Source: Sarcocystis neurona (Eukaryota; Apicomplexa; Conoidasida; Eucoccidiorida; Sarcocystidae). Taken from it: 64,000 nucleotides of DNA. Position numbers and translations under genes: made by a program. Location of the stretch: positions 6,785,414-6,849,413 of the forward strand of contig KL647288.1 in the NCBI GenBank assembly GCA_000727475.1. Reading direction: 5' to 3'. Shown piece by piece: positions 43,891 to 58,500 of this stretch (positions are counted from its first letter, which is position 1; every line of letters begins with the position of its first letter). The notes beneath the pieces are model-generated. The model made no database searches, was not told the origin of the DNA, and saw only the letters and a list, made by a program, of their open reading frames with translations.

Positions 43891-44766
43891 TCGAAATGCA
43901 GGAAAGGCATCCTACCGAAACAGTCACCATACTTTATCCTCCGTGTGCCTCTTCGTCGCCGAATAGCGGGAGGAAGTGCCACAGAAACGCGAGAGCAAGA
44001 CATGCGGTAAAGACATGTCCCCACTTGAAGCCTCATCCAGAATAGTGAAAGATTCACAATATGGTAGTAATGAACACTAATATGTTAGGAAACACCTGCG
44101 TGTTTGTATTTACTGTGTACCTGCAGACAGACACGTACACATGTATACTTAAGAGCGTTTGCATTCGCTTATCCTTCCCACTGAAACGGTCAGAATATAC
44201 ACTCTGGTCGTAAAAGTAAAGAGGCTGCGCAGCATAACACACACACCTCTCGCGAAAGCTTAGAGATACGAGTCCTGTAGCACCGCGAACACGTATTCGG
44301 ATTAGTTTTCAAGTACACAAACAATACACACGCCGCCCTGCCGACATGCATCCGCTGAAAACGTACCAGAGTCTTCACAGGCCCCGTATTTCACCACACG
44401 TCAATAGTCTATCGCGGAACACATTTTGCATAATATAATCTGCAGAGGGAATCGTCGTCCTCCCCAAGTCTCTCACGTCCTGCTATAGACTGTGTCAATT
44501 TATGGCGTCGGAAACAAAGCCCTTCGTTACACATGCGTGCACATAATAATGTCAAGCAGACACTAGGACGTACACATTTGTATACGTATATACATATAGG
44601 TATGTATGCGTGTGGTGTGTCCTGTGCCGCGTTGAGTGTATGCACCCAAACACGTGTGGTCTGTATGTCGTGCGGAGTGCGCTGTATATGATAGTACGTT
44701 CGCGATTGTTGTGCAACAGAATACCAACATATAACGTTGCGTGGGACCCATAATGATGTCCCCTAC

Positions 44767-44829
44767 CCAAACGTCTACCAACGCAGCTCCGGTGTCGGTG
44801 TACCTTGCAGAGAAGTACACCAAGCAAAA
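44767..44829 (-). CDS. NOL6: Possible NOL6 exon near the C terminus
   Basis: Between acceptor GGTTTCGTCAG and donor GTAGGG one phase reads FCLVYFSARYTDTGAALVDV then W, similar to the Nrap stretch LALFFYDQHGGEVIGVLW. A connecting exon from 45034 (phase 2) to this one (phase 0) was not found, so the match could be chance. Confidence 0.35.
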
Positions 44830-47800
44830 CTGACGAAACCTCGCGGTATACAGTACCCGCGAGCTCTTCCACGGACCGCGCCGTCCCGCACCATCATCAG
44901 AAATCATCCTTCATAGTGATACTAGCACTACACGTATTTGCGTCAGAACGCAGACCGCAGCGGATATCCAGGGCCCACACCCTGCAGATATATCGATGCA
45001 GTTTGCTTTTTTGTGCCCCCACAACGACCTCACCTGGCACTACGCAGAAAACGCGCGAAAGCAACTGCGTCAGGAAGAGGTATGATGAAGCCGTGGGGAT
45101 CGAAAAGGCTTTGAACTGAAGGGTAGCGATGGAATCTGCACTCACACACGGACACAAGAAGAATACGCGACGCTTCATAAGCAGCAGCACAGAGCCGCCC
45201 GCGTCTCCACTCACATCGACTCGCGACGTGAATGCGCAGACAACATGTCAAGAGAAACACACAGGTTCTGTCACCAGCGGGGGTGTACTTGTGGATACGC
45301 ATACATATGTCTGTCTATAGACAAATATACAAGCACCGACGCAATAATACCATTCAGGAAGTTTCAAGCAGCCTCCCCCTACCTTTCACACACGCGTTTG
45401 AACAGATTAGCGTGGCAGGGGAACAGTATCACCGTATTCATGCAGTGCGCGCAAATATGCAACGGGATACATCCACGCTTCAGCAGCGCTTCTGAAGAAA
45501 CCGGCGCATACAGAAAAGACATGCACACCAGGTCTGTTCAGGTGATGCTGCAACAGTTGCTGCTTTCCTGTTTACCAACATTGACCGTTAGGTGTGTGAA
45601 TGCTGCACCCTCTCCTACGTCGTGAAAAACAAGAGCCTGCCGGCGTGAAGAAAGTATTCGCGCTTACACGACTGGTCGAGACATATTAACTCTCAGGAAA
45701 CAATACGTGCAGATATATAGAGAGATACATACATACACACACTTAGATGCAAATGCACGCATGTGTATGCATATCCACGTCCATATAGAGATTTGTACGG
45801 ACATATACATACGTGTGTGTATACAAGTACACATCTCTCTCTCTCTGTATATATATATAGATACATATACACATATGGATAGCCGCATATATAGGCGGGT
45901 ATACACACGTTTGTGTATATGCGCGTATATGAACACATGTACGTACATAGACGTATTTATATATACACACACATGTATATATTGAAGTGTACACACACGT
46001 GTGCTATATATATATATATATATATATGTATATAGGTGTGTATATCCAAGTGTACACGCATATATACGTACACGTAAGTGAACTCGTGCAGGTATGCCAA
46101 GTCGATGATGAGTCACCAAGTGACGACCACAAAAACTGCCACTCCTTCCTAGACAGCTCGCTCACTCACTCGCGCGGCGGGCTTACGCATATTTATGTAT
46201 GCATTTGAAGTCGTGGACACAGCTATACACACACAGACGCGCACACAATGTATATATATAGTGTACCCTTGTATATACGTGTGACGGAAAAAGAGGAATT
46301 CTTCCCCCGAGGGAACCTTCGCGGCGCTGACAACCCACGTACATATATATATATATATATATAGATAGATAGGTAGATGGATTGATAGATAGATAGAGGC
46401 AGATAGATATATACACATCTACATACAAGGATATCCTACATGCATGCGCTCGTACAGACACATACTTAAATTGAACGCAGCAACTCACTTTTCGAAAGAG
46501 AGCCTCATCAGTTGCTCGCGCTGTACGCCCAGCGGCGCGTCGGGATCGAAGCAGACGATGAAGGGTTCCGCCTCCCAGTCGAAACCAGCCACCAGGTGCA
46601 GGAACCTGTACCACACAGCAGAAAGGAGCACGAGTAGAAAAGTATAAGCAGCAGTGGCAGCAGTCTATGCAGCAGGAGCAGCACAAGCCACATAGAGACA
46701 GCGCAGGCAACAGCAGGAGCAGTAGCGCCGGAGCAACAGCAGCAAGAGCCCCCGCGAGACACAATAAAGTTCCTGCGTATGTGGAGGCGTCTAGGCGGCT
46801 CCACGTGTAGTACGAGCAAAAACACCAGCTTAACAGTCACCGTCCGCAGAAATGCCGCAGAGCTCCACAGGGGAAATAAACTTGTCGTGAGGAAGTCGTC
46901 CACGCAGAAAGGAGAAGCAGAAGCAGAAGCGGAACCAACAGCTAGGAGTGCAGCGTCTACTGTCCCGCGACGTAAAGTTCAGCTGGGGACCGAACGGACA
47001 GACAAAGCACGCGCTGAAGCCAAAACACACTCACCACACGTCTTCAATTCTGTACGAATGTATGACTGTAGCAAATCTGCGGTAACATTTGACTCTGTTA
47101 GACGTGCACGCAGAAAAGAGAAACGTGTGGATATTCACCGGTATACGCACACATTTATAAGACACAGGACGGCGCACACACGTCTACGCATCCAGCGATT
47201 CACGCACACGAAAGTCTACCTATGTATATCTACGTACACAGGTATACAGCGAATAACGTCAGAAGTTGCTCAGGCACTGCGTTCTACGAAACGAACTGGC
47301 ACACAAGGAGGAACACAGATAGAGCAGCGATAGAAGGAGGGACAAGAAGTCGAACGAGATGTGTGGAACCCGCTGTAGTCAGATCCTTGCGTAGACGCGA
47401 AGACACCTGCCTTTCCCTTCTCTCACTCTCTACATACATATATATATATATATATACATATGTCCACACACGTGGGAAGATCTCCTTCTGGCGGAAAATT
47501 TACAGGCACAGATACAAAGAATGAGCTTTGTGCGCGCACAGGTAGACACCGTCATGCAAGAATACCGATCCGGCCGCACACGCGTGTACACAGCGGCGGT
47601 GCGTAGATAGATGCCGCAGGCGCACAGATACAGAAGGACAGTATCAATATGTAGACGTATAGAGTCCTGATGTTACGTTGGGTACAGAGGAGCACAAATA
47701 CATGGGAAGAGATACACGCACGCAGATACCTAGATTCATGTGGACACTTCTATCAGTGGAAACATATGGTGATACGTGGAGCCTAATGACGCGTAGCTGG

Positions 47801-50800
47801 ACACGCGTGTCCTTTAGTTTGAAACGATATGTAATTCATAAGATATAGATACGCCTCCTCTACGGCCGCTGAATAACCGCGAATGCGCCCACGCCTTCAC
47901 AATACGTGCCCCCGGGCATCCAAGCAACGCACCCTGCTATTGTGCATACAGCACAAAGGGCATATTCAGATGACATATATATCACACGTATATATAGGTT
48001 ACAACATACAACTGCATTTGTTTATGGGAGGGGAAGAAGGTGGGCGGCAGGAATACAGGCGCTCTCTGAGTGCCTCCTCCCGCTCACACTGCGTGTGCCA
48101 CACCGTATATGAGTGATAAGCGTGTTGCCGAGGGACGAATGGTAGAGCTTGTGGCGACGAAATGCATGCAAGGAATCCACGCTTCTATTGTAGGCGAATG
48201 TTTGCTCGCCAGCACTTCACCTCGGCGTCCTCGCATGCAAGAGAAGACTCAGCGCCACACCCGTCGCGAACAACTCACGCATGTCAGTGTTCACTCACAC
48301 ACATACACACACACATATATACACGTACATACACCCACACACAAAGTATATATAGACGGACGTAGGAGGACGTCAGGGATTCGAATTGCATGTGCGTGGT
48401 CGGCGCTGGTGCTGGACCAGATGCGCCGGGAACCGACTGAGTAAGTCACGCGCACGGGCTACGCTGCGTGTACAGAAGAAGTGGGCGCCTGTTCGGGCCG
48501 TTAGCAGATAGACGCGCACCGGAGCGATTTACTATGCAGCGCAGGCGCTTGATACGAAACTACCCCGGGAGGCGGACACGCACACAGCCGTCACTACACA
48601 CCTTGCTTGGACAGAGACGCCTATACACACGCACATAGGCGCTACGCCGGGCGCAACCACGTGCAGAAACGAGCGCACGCAGGGAGAGACTGGAGAATGA
48701 CGTGCTCTGCGAGAAGAGCGTTCAGAACGTACACGAGGATGAACACTTCCATTCACACCTGCGCATAAAGATCAGCTTTGAGAAGAAGACGCATGTGCCT
48801 GATTTTCCCGGGGTAAAAATTTTAGCAGTCACCTGCAGACGACTTGACTTCCGGTTGGAGCCCTACCGAATGAATGCGACGTGGACAGACTGAGGAGGAG
48901 CGGCATATCCCCAGTCGCATGCTGCGACGAATACAACGGTGACGATATGCTCTACAAGATGCATGCAGGCAGGGAGCTGCTTCTCCGCTACCCACCGTTT
49001 CGCCAGGCGCACGCACCCTGAACGAGGTAGGTGCACACGAAGAGAAGCAAGAGGCGGCGACACACATGCAAAAGACGAAAAAGGGAGACGAAAAGAGAGA
49101 GAGTGAGAGAAGGAGACCCTTCCGCCTGATCTACAAGAAATGCAAGCATACAGACAGACGGCAGGCGCTTCTCTACCACCTCGAGTCACTTAAAAAACGC
49201 GCGCGGCCTTCACGTGAACGTACACATAGCCAAGAGGGGAATAACCTTGAAAGAGAACACGCGGTCGACACATGGGTTCACATGGACAAGCAAAACTGAG
49301 TGCGACGTCCGGTACTCAAATGCTCGGAACGCAGCAAGTTGCTGTTGTAATGCCTACACCACACGCCACGTCTAGCACATATACACACGAGTGATCCGAG
49401 CGAGAGCGAGCGAACGAGACAGAGACTGAGAGACAGACAGACAGAAGTCACACATACACATACATGCACGTGCAGGTAAACCCACACATGCAGAGACGCT
49501 GCGTACACGCATGTGCGAATGATGCCTGAAAGTCGGCAGTGGACTACGCGCTGTGTGCGTAGACCACGCAAACCTTCGAGGGGTCCTCGCTCCTTCACGC
49601 ACATTTGACAGCAAATATAGCTGGTCCGCGGTGAAGCAATAACCAACGGATACAGAAGTCGCCTAGAATAGTGGAGGGAGAGCTATTTACAGACGTGGGC
49701 ACGTGCTGCTACAGCGACGCTTGCAGAGAGAAGAGAGACACACAGACACACGAAGAGAGAGGGGCACGGCGCGCGTGCGCGGAGACGTACACTGCGGCAC
49801 ACGAACACACAGCTGCATGCATACGCACACGCGCCACAGACACGTACACGTCTACAGGTACACACATGTACAGGGACAGATATATATTTCTCTCAAGTGC
49901 CAGTATACGTCTGTATGTGTGCACATAGATGAGCAGTCGCAGCACGTACCCGCGTCCTTAAATATCTCTCCCCCTACTATCGGCACACGTATGTCTACAC
50001 ATGCGTATGTGTGTACTATGTGTACTTCGACTTTGCGTCAGCTCCCACACATCTCCTTGCAGACAGGCAGACGTCTACAACCGCACTCGCCGGCAGCCAC
50101 CGAGACCCCTCCGTATATATATATATATATAACGCGGAAGCGTAGGTTTACGCCCACTGCCTCCCACGTGACTGCCCTTCTGCAAATGCGTCAACATCTA
50201 CACATACGTAGACGTCCAGCAATCGGCTTCTGTAAATGTCCAGATACAACCTATTTATATGTATAGACGTACATCTACATACCTGTATACATGTATTTGA
50301 GTCCACATACGGAACATCTTTTGTAGACGTGCACCCACGCACACGCATGGCAAATACTCATCTCTACGCCCGCACCTCTTCTACGTGCAGTGCTACCCTC
50401 GCACGACGTATCTGTCCATACACCTGTGTACGTATATGAAGCTGACCCATTATCTATCTCACCACTTCCCTCACCGTCTACGGTATACATACGTCTATTA
50501 GGACACATGACTAAGTTGCCCACTGTCACTTATCAGTTTATATTTTCAAGGCCACCTAAATAACCAGCCACCTACCGGCGCCTACACGTGCATTCATCGA
50601 CACGCATGTGCATCAATCGTTCTATGTACCCAGAAGTGCACATATATGTATATATATATGGATATATTTAGGTACGTGCGCCGGCTGAAACTCGTGCTGC
50701 CTGTGGTCGGCCTCGCGGATAAGCCCTTTCCCCCGGGAACAGCACGTCACATTTCGAGCAGTCACACAGAAGCAGCTTGGGACACCGGCCCTCTACAACA

Positions 50801-52544
50801 CACGTCGGCAGACACGGGAGCATAGGACTCTACGCGTAGGGAGTCCCTCGTTTGTCGCCTGCCGCATGCGCATACCAGCAAAAGGGGGATACCGCAGCGC
50901 ACAGGCATGTAGGACGGCAGCCACCTGTGGCTCCCACCACATGTAGCGGAGACAGCTAAGGCGCTGCTCTTCTTCCTCCTGCTCTGCAGCGGCGAGGTGT
51001 TTCCGCGCGAACAGCGGGGTCGCAAAAGGACTTGCAAGAACTGCGTCTTCGTCTTCCGCGTCGATATTATTGAACAGCGTGTACAGCTGCTGCTGCTGCG
51101 CGGACGCCGCCTCTGCTGCCTCGTCCCCCTCCGCCGTCTGCTGCCCGCCAGACCCTCTTTTCTTCTTGCTCCTTCTACCGCCGCGAGTGCTACTGCTCCC
51201 GCCTTCAGTCGCGCCGCCGCTGCCGCTGCTGCTCGTGGGACTGCTGCGGTTGTCTCTGGAAGCCACAAACTCCGTGTGGGTGGCCCGTTGGCGAAGGTAT
51301 GAGTAGAGCGGCTCCCAGCGAAGCTCCGCGTACAACGCCGCAGCAGCAGCCGCTTCTGCTGGATGAAAAATGACGACGCGGAACGTGAAAAGCCCCAACT
51401 CGACGTCCAAACAGCAGCAGGGACTAACAACTGCACAAATGCCGTGGTCCGACAGCAGCTCCTTCCTGCAGTGAAAACACGCGCACACGTACGCCGACGC
51501 GTGCGTCCGAAGTGCACGCCAATATTTCACCTATTCTTCTTGTACGGCCATGGACACAAATAGCCAGGGACCCGCCAGTGTCCACATCTACACTGATGCA
51601 CATGTGTATCAAGCTACGCACCACTGCTGCGTAGTCATCGGTGCGCGCGCAAACCCCACAACACGCACGAGGTGGAGCTTCTTATGTGCTTCTATGCAGG
51701 TTCACGTAGATCTTGACGAAGACAGCAGTGGTGGAAACACCAGCATTGGTACAGATACGTCGTTCATGCATGTGGAGAGAAGTACTCCGTGCACGGATAG
51801 GAAGCGCAACGTGTCAAAGAAGTGCCACACATACGCACGAAGACACTTACGTGACGGCAACAGACAAGTCAGCCCTGTGCACACACATACACAAACGAGC
51901 AGATACGGACGGGCGAGTGCCCTTGTGCGCACTAGCACGTCCACCCACCTATACGCACGTGCACGCAGATATGTAGATATCTACCAACACACGTGGACAC
52001 ATGCGCGAGCCAGTACGTGTATACACCCGCCTATGAAGCGGACTACCGGGTGTGTAGCGTATGATGTAGGAAGGCCGGGCGTCACCTCACTCTCAGACTT
52101 CCCAGCCGCACGGCTAGCCCCCTGAGGCTAGCGTGTATATCTTCACACGTTCACGCATACGTGTATATACATACACATATATGTAAGTATACAGATAACG
52201 AAACAGAGTGAACTGTACAAAGTACGTACAAATGTGGAACTGTGCACAAGTATATATATGTAGAGAGATATAGAAATATCACTTGTGGACAGAGTGACAC
52301 GCAGGCATTTGTAGACACATGTATATACGCATACACGCAGCTACATTTAGAAGTTCTGCAGGATCGGTCGGTATGTCACCGTCTACAGGTAGTATATTCA
52401 AATAGGCGTCACAACACGCGCACCGACAAGTCTAGCAGTATAGGCCTGTGTCTATATACGTATATACGTACACATGTGTTATCCACACACACACGCACAC
52501 GCACACATTACAGTATATGTATACACACATATATGCGTATGTAC

Positions 52545-52576
<32 letters not shown>

Positions 52577-55500
52577 TCAAACATATACATATATATATAT
52601 ATACATATACATATGCGTCTTCATCAACGAGCGTGCAGACCGGTGTACGCGTTAACATGTGAGGGTACAGTAAAGGTTCTTCTGCATATGAAGACGCTGC
52701 CTCACCTCATAGCAAGGAGAAACGCGACTTTGACGTGTCGCACGGCAGCAGCCTCCTCAGGCCACGCAGCGGAATCCTCGAATTCGACGACCACGCGATG
52801 TATCCCTCGGTCCATTGCGTCCTCTGCTCCTGTTGCTGGAGGGCCAGGCGTTACATCACACACATATACATGTATATATGAGTGATATATATTGACAAAC
52901 ATAACATGTCGCACACGGATCACAAATGTGGACGCGTAATCATATATATATATATATGTAGTTAGATGGAGATAGATAGATCCATGTAGACACATATATA
53001 CACATATATATATATATGAGGGCTGATAGGAGTGATAGCGAATACTTGCACTGTGTGTGGTGCACCGCTAGCTACGCCTGCCGGGACACGCTTGTACACC
53101 TGTGTGGGGAGTTCTCTCTATGTGTATGGATGCGCGGGTGTACTGCATATAGACCAAGTCGGCAGCCACACTATATATATATATACACACATATACATAC
53201 ATACACGTGTGTGTGTACATAGGTGTGTATATGTTCGTACAGATATACACATATATCTGTATATTACGCTGAAGGGGTGTGGACTTAGGACGACAAATAA
53301 TTGGCAGAGGGACTCCTGACTCTAGAGTCCCCCGCCAGGGCGAGACGTAGGCCCCCATTCCCACCAGCAGTGCACCTGGGTCAACGTTGTAATACACAGA
53401 CAGTCCACGTGTGGATATAAACCATATACATACGTGCATGTATAGACAGACGTAGGTCCATGGCCACTTACTCTTCATTCAAAGCACTTACGAGTACGCG
53501 GCGGACGCAGAAAGCGGCGGCAACGGCAGGGAGTGACGAAGCGAGAAACGGCAGCAGATCGAGGACAGCAACGACAGCAGCTAAAAAGGAAATCGTCGCG
53601 ACACAACAGCTGAACGGGAATATCCAGCAGCAGCAGCAACTTGCCGCCTTCTACATAGACATACTTTATACGTTTGCACTCTGTTAACGGAAGACGCGTT
53701 CTTCTCCCAGTCCTACAAATACGTGGATCCGTAGGTAGGCCTACACAGTGTACACTTACTTATATACATATATATATAAATATGCATGTGCAGGTGTCGA
53801 TAAGTCCGAACTGTAGACACACCCGTATAACGTTATACACATGCGTCGTCGTCGAGAATCATACAGACGCGAGTAGAGCAGGAGGCCCCCTAGCGCGGCG
53901 TGCAGGCGGGGGAAAACTTACTGGCGGATGTGTCCGATGCAGAAAGCGGAGTGGCATCTGCAAACCGCAGAGCAGTGCCGGCGTGCCAGATCTGCTTAAC
54001 TGCGAGCGGCAGGCTGCTCAGGGAGCAAATCGTATTGCGCAGTTCGTTGAAAGTCTGTTCACACATATGACGCACACGCTTCTCAAGTCCGACAGTCTGC
54101 ACCTGCAAGCAACACCTACCTAACCCCACGCTTAACTGCACATGCGGCTGATGTGTACAGACGAATATACACACAACCTACCCATGCACCGAGAGAAGCA
54201 AAACTGCTGAACGCGAAGGAAGAGAGCAACAGAGCCTGGGCGGGAACCACCACCCACGCGTGTCGTCCATCCGGATAATAACGATCAATGCAAACATATT
54301 TGCAGCTCTACCCTCTACATATATATATATATATATGTACACACATACGCACGGGGTACGTGCAAATGGGGACTCCAGAGGGTGCCTCGGATGAAGAGAA
54401 AGGGAGACGGTTCACGCAGAGATACACGCGTAACAGACGCGTGGACCCACACACGCACCCGAAGACTGCTGTTGACAGGGCGATGGGGGACTAAAAATTC
54501 CACGAGTATCTCTGCAAAACAGCGCCGCTTTGCTGCAACACCACACCGTCTGCGTAACTGCTCGGGCACACACATGTGGACGCGCTCTGTCCAGACATAC
54601 TTCCACGCGCGCCGCCACGCACACATCTGCATGTACGTGTGTACACGTTCGGACGTCAAAGCGAAGAGGCTGCAGCTTCGTACGTCGCGTGAGGTAGACA
54701 CACGGCAGCAGACGCAGCTCGTGCAAGTAGAAATGCAGCGACACGTACCTACGGTGCATGCACGTGTGTGGATAGAGCAAAGTACATACACAGGGTGCCC
54801 GTGCGCACCCGCGTATACGGCGGGAAACGCAGGTTCGCACACGCAGGCGCACACACACACATACGCACACACATACACACGTAAGTTCATACTGCAGACA
54901 GCACATAAATATATGTACACAAGCATACGTGTGGACACATAGGTTCGCAGATCTGCGTGTGGTGGACCTCGGTACGTCCGTAGATGGGGATGCGGGAACT
55001 CCACGAGCTAGCGGGTCATGTACACAGGCGTCTAAGTATACATTTGTGCGTACGTGCGTGCGTGTGTATACACAGGAATGCACACCACTTACTTACCCAC
55101 ACGGTGTGGGAGTGCATCTATACATATGTATGGAACAGAGTGTGTACGCATATACATATATACATATATATGGCCATACACACAACTTTACGCAGTCGTC
55201 TCCACCCACCTACGCGCAAGTACATACATATATATGACGCGCTAGAAGCAAATTCTACGGACAGACAGGTAACCGAATGTAAGTGTATACGCAAAGGAAT
55301 AGCTACATATATATACATACATATAAGTGTACAAAAGTCTTAGCAAAAGGCATATAGACAAACGTTCTCACAGCACGTAAGACCGGCACGTATTCGTCCA
55401 TTCGGCAGACAGCGTAGATGTAGACGCATTTATGGACAACTTCTTCCCCGGCCTTCTGAGTGACGAAGCTGCGCACCTGCACATGCGTGTGGTTATTATA

Positions 55501-58500
55501 TATGCATATATTTCTTACGCAGGAATACGGATCTGTCTACCAATCCCTCTACGTGTCTCCTTGGATTTGAACGAAGAGTTCAACGTGCGCGACTACACAA
55601 AAGCTCAGGACGAATGCATACGAACGCAGAGAAACAGACAATACACTACTACCAACACAGACGTATTAGGACACGCACGTGTGTCCCTACGTGTATATAT
55701 ATATATATACATTCATATGTACATATATGTATTAATAGTACACAGGCAACACCGGTACCTCTCCCATGAATGGCAGATGCCATCACGCATATGAATTTAC
55801 ATAAGAATGGTATGTACATATAGATATACGTTCCTCGCCATAATATACATACATATATATATAATGTCTATATATTTACATGTGTGTATATATATGGCTA
55901 TACACATATATGTATATATATACACATTTACTCAGAAACATTTGGTAAGGCATACCTGGACGAGCTGCTTGTGTCGACTGCTAAGGCCTGGCACGGCTCC
56001 TAGAGGCGTGCTTGCGAGTATACAGAGAGCAGCATCAGAAGCAGCGGCACCAGGGATGGCGCTGCTGCCTTTGGTGGTGCTGCTACTCCGTCCCTTGCCA
56101 GAGGGTGCTGTCTGGGTCCCGTGCCACTTGCTCATGCTGCTCTGTCCGTGCTGATGCTGCGGCTCCTGCTGCTGCGGCTGCGGATCCTCTGCCGACAGCA
56201 GCACGAGAAGGTGAGGAAGGTGTCGCCGTAGGAGGTGGCGAATCACCTGCGTGTGAGGAGGCGGGTGCAGCAACAGTTGCCGCGTCTGCTGGTCGGCAGG
56301 ATGGGCACCAGCAGCAGCACCACCGCCACCAGCCGCAGCAGCACGTCCAGCGGGACTGCGACGAGGGAGTGGAGCAGCAGCACTCGAGACAGCTGCCGCA
56401 GCAGCAGAGGCACCGGCACCAGATGCGGGAGACTGAAGAAGGAGAGTACGCAGCTGCTGATCTTCATCGCTCGGGCGGTCCCAAACGACGGCGAAGAGCG
56501 TCTGTGCGTCGTGGAACCGGCGAACCTCCACGCGAGCTGGTCCCCAGAACAGCCTGTACCATCAATGTGAAGTTTCTGAGCAGAAGCCGAATAATGGTAT
56601 AAACTGCAGAGAGCAAAGGACGAAGAGACGCAGGGAACTGAAGAGAGAACAAAAGAGAGCCCGACAAAAAGACAAGAAGACAAAAACGGGAGAAGGGAGA
56701 AGAGAAGACGGCGGAAAGAAGATAAAGCGTCAACGGAAAGGTGAACATAAGAACAAAGAAAAAGGAGGATGCAGAGACACAACAAAGAAGAAGTGACGGA
56801 ATGTCCAAGGCAGAAAAAGGCAGATGAGGAGGAGAAGAAACAAATGCAACACTGCGACAACAAGGACAAGACTATTACGTAAAGAAGGCGTAAAGAAGAC
56901 TACGGGAACAGACGAATGACTGTAAGGGAGTTTGTTCACTTCATTCATCAGGAAAACCCGGAGAAAACGACGGGCACGTCCTACGTACGAGAGAAACAGG
57001 GAAACGCCGGGTGTCCCATGCAGCAAGCAAAAAAGAGAAAATCCGAACCATTTAGAAAAAAGGGACTCAAAGGTGAGAGACGAAAGAGGAGGACAACGAA
57101 GAACAAAAGCAGAACCGAGACGTCGCAAGAAGACGACGCGTATGCTTTTATCTCCCGGCTTTTGCCCCCTCACGCCCCCAGGCCGTCCTCCCGAGGGCTC
57201 GTCGTAAACGGACGTGCATCACGTTTTACCGGCTCCCAAATCAAGACGCATGCACACACATGTGCATATATGGACGGATGTACTTCCATATCCATATACA
57301 CGTTTGTAGTCTCATCTGCTTCTTGTGAAAAGACAGAGAAACACGCATGCATATTCGCATTTACCGACACGTCCTTCACGCCTCTAAGACACTGGGATGC
57401 GCATGCACACACCCACACACGAAGAGGCATGTGCATCCACCCGTCAATACGTAAAGCTACGGGAAGAGAGAGACAGAGAGAAAAACCAGCGAGAGCGGCA
57501 CCGAGACCTCGATACCCGTACGTGTACCTGTCTGTGTCTACACATGTCTACATATCGAGACGGCCTTATGTACCTCATCGCGACAAGCGCGCACCGTGCC
57601 ACACATTTGGTGTAAGTAGTTACATATTCACCACACATCCGCATTGACACATCTACTTATATATCTTTATACATGTGGGGCAGGAGGAGTCCGCAATACA
57701 TATATATACATATATCTCTTTAGGTCTGCAGGGGGCAAGCTACGAGTGTGTGTGCCGACACCCCACGCGAAGTGTGTCGTGCAGGCAGCCGGAGGCAAAA
57801 TTTCCGCAAGTGCTGGGCGTTTCCACTGGCGTGTTCGTGCGACTCTGCGTTGGAACGCGCAAAACGCAGCCGCTCAGGAAGGCGAAGCAGGTGTTGAGAA
57901 TCCCGCATGCAGCAGCAGTCCATTTACCTGAAGCTTTCTACCGCCTCAGCTGCCGCTGCAGGGGTTCCGCCTACTGTTGCAGCAACTGCTGCGGAAGGGC
58001 CTTTCTCCACCAGCCGCGCCGCTGTGGCTGCGTTGAGCTCCAGCGAAACCACCAGTCCCGTCGCAGCAGGTGGTCCCCCTCGCAGGAAAGCCTCTGCGTG
58101 ATGAAATCACGGAGACTGCAGCACACCATGTACTTGATATATATATATATATGCATATATAAATATATATGTATGTTCAGGGACATAAAAAGAGCAAAAC
58201 GGTAACCGACACATGAAGACACGGCGCCAGACACACACGTATCATAAAGGAAAATACCTAGTGTGTACAGGTAGACATACACGAATATAAATTAACACCT
58301 TGTCTGCATATGTACCCGTCATTACTCGCGTGCACGACCACAGACGGACATACGTAAACATACGCACACACACACACACACATATATATATACACACACA
58401 CATATACACACACATAAACACACTTGCTAGGTACAGCTAAATCGCCACAGAGGTCTACACACGTGGTGAGCAACTCCTAACAAATCCGCCTACATCCGGA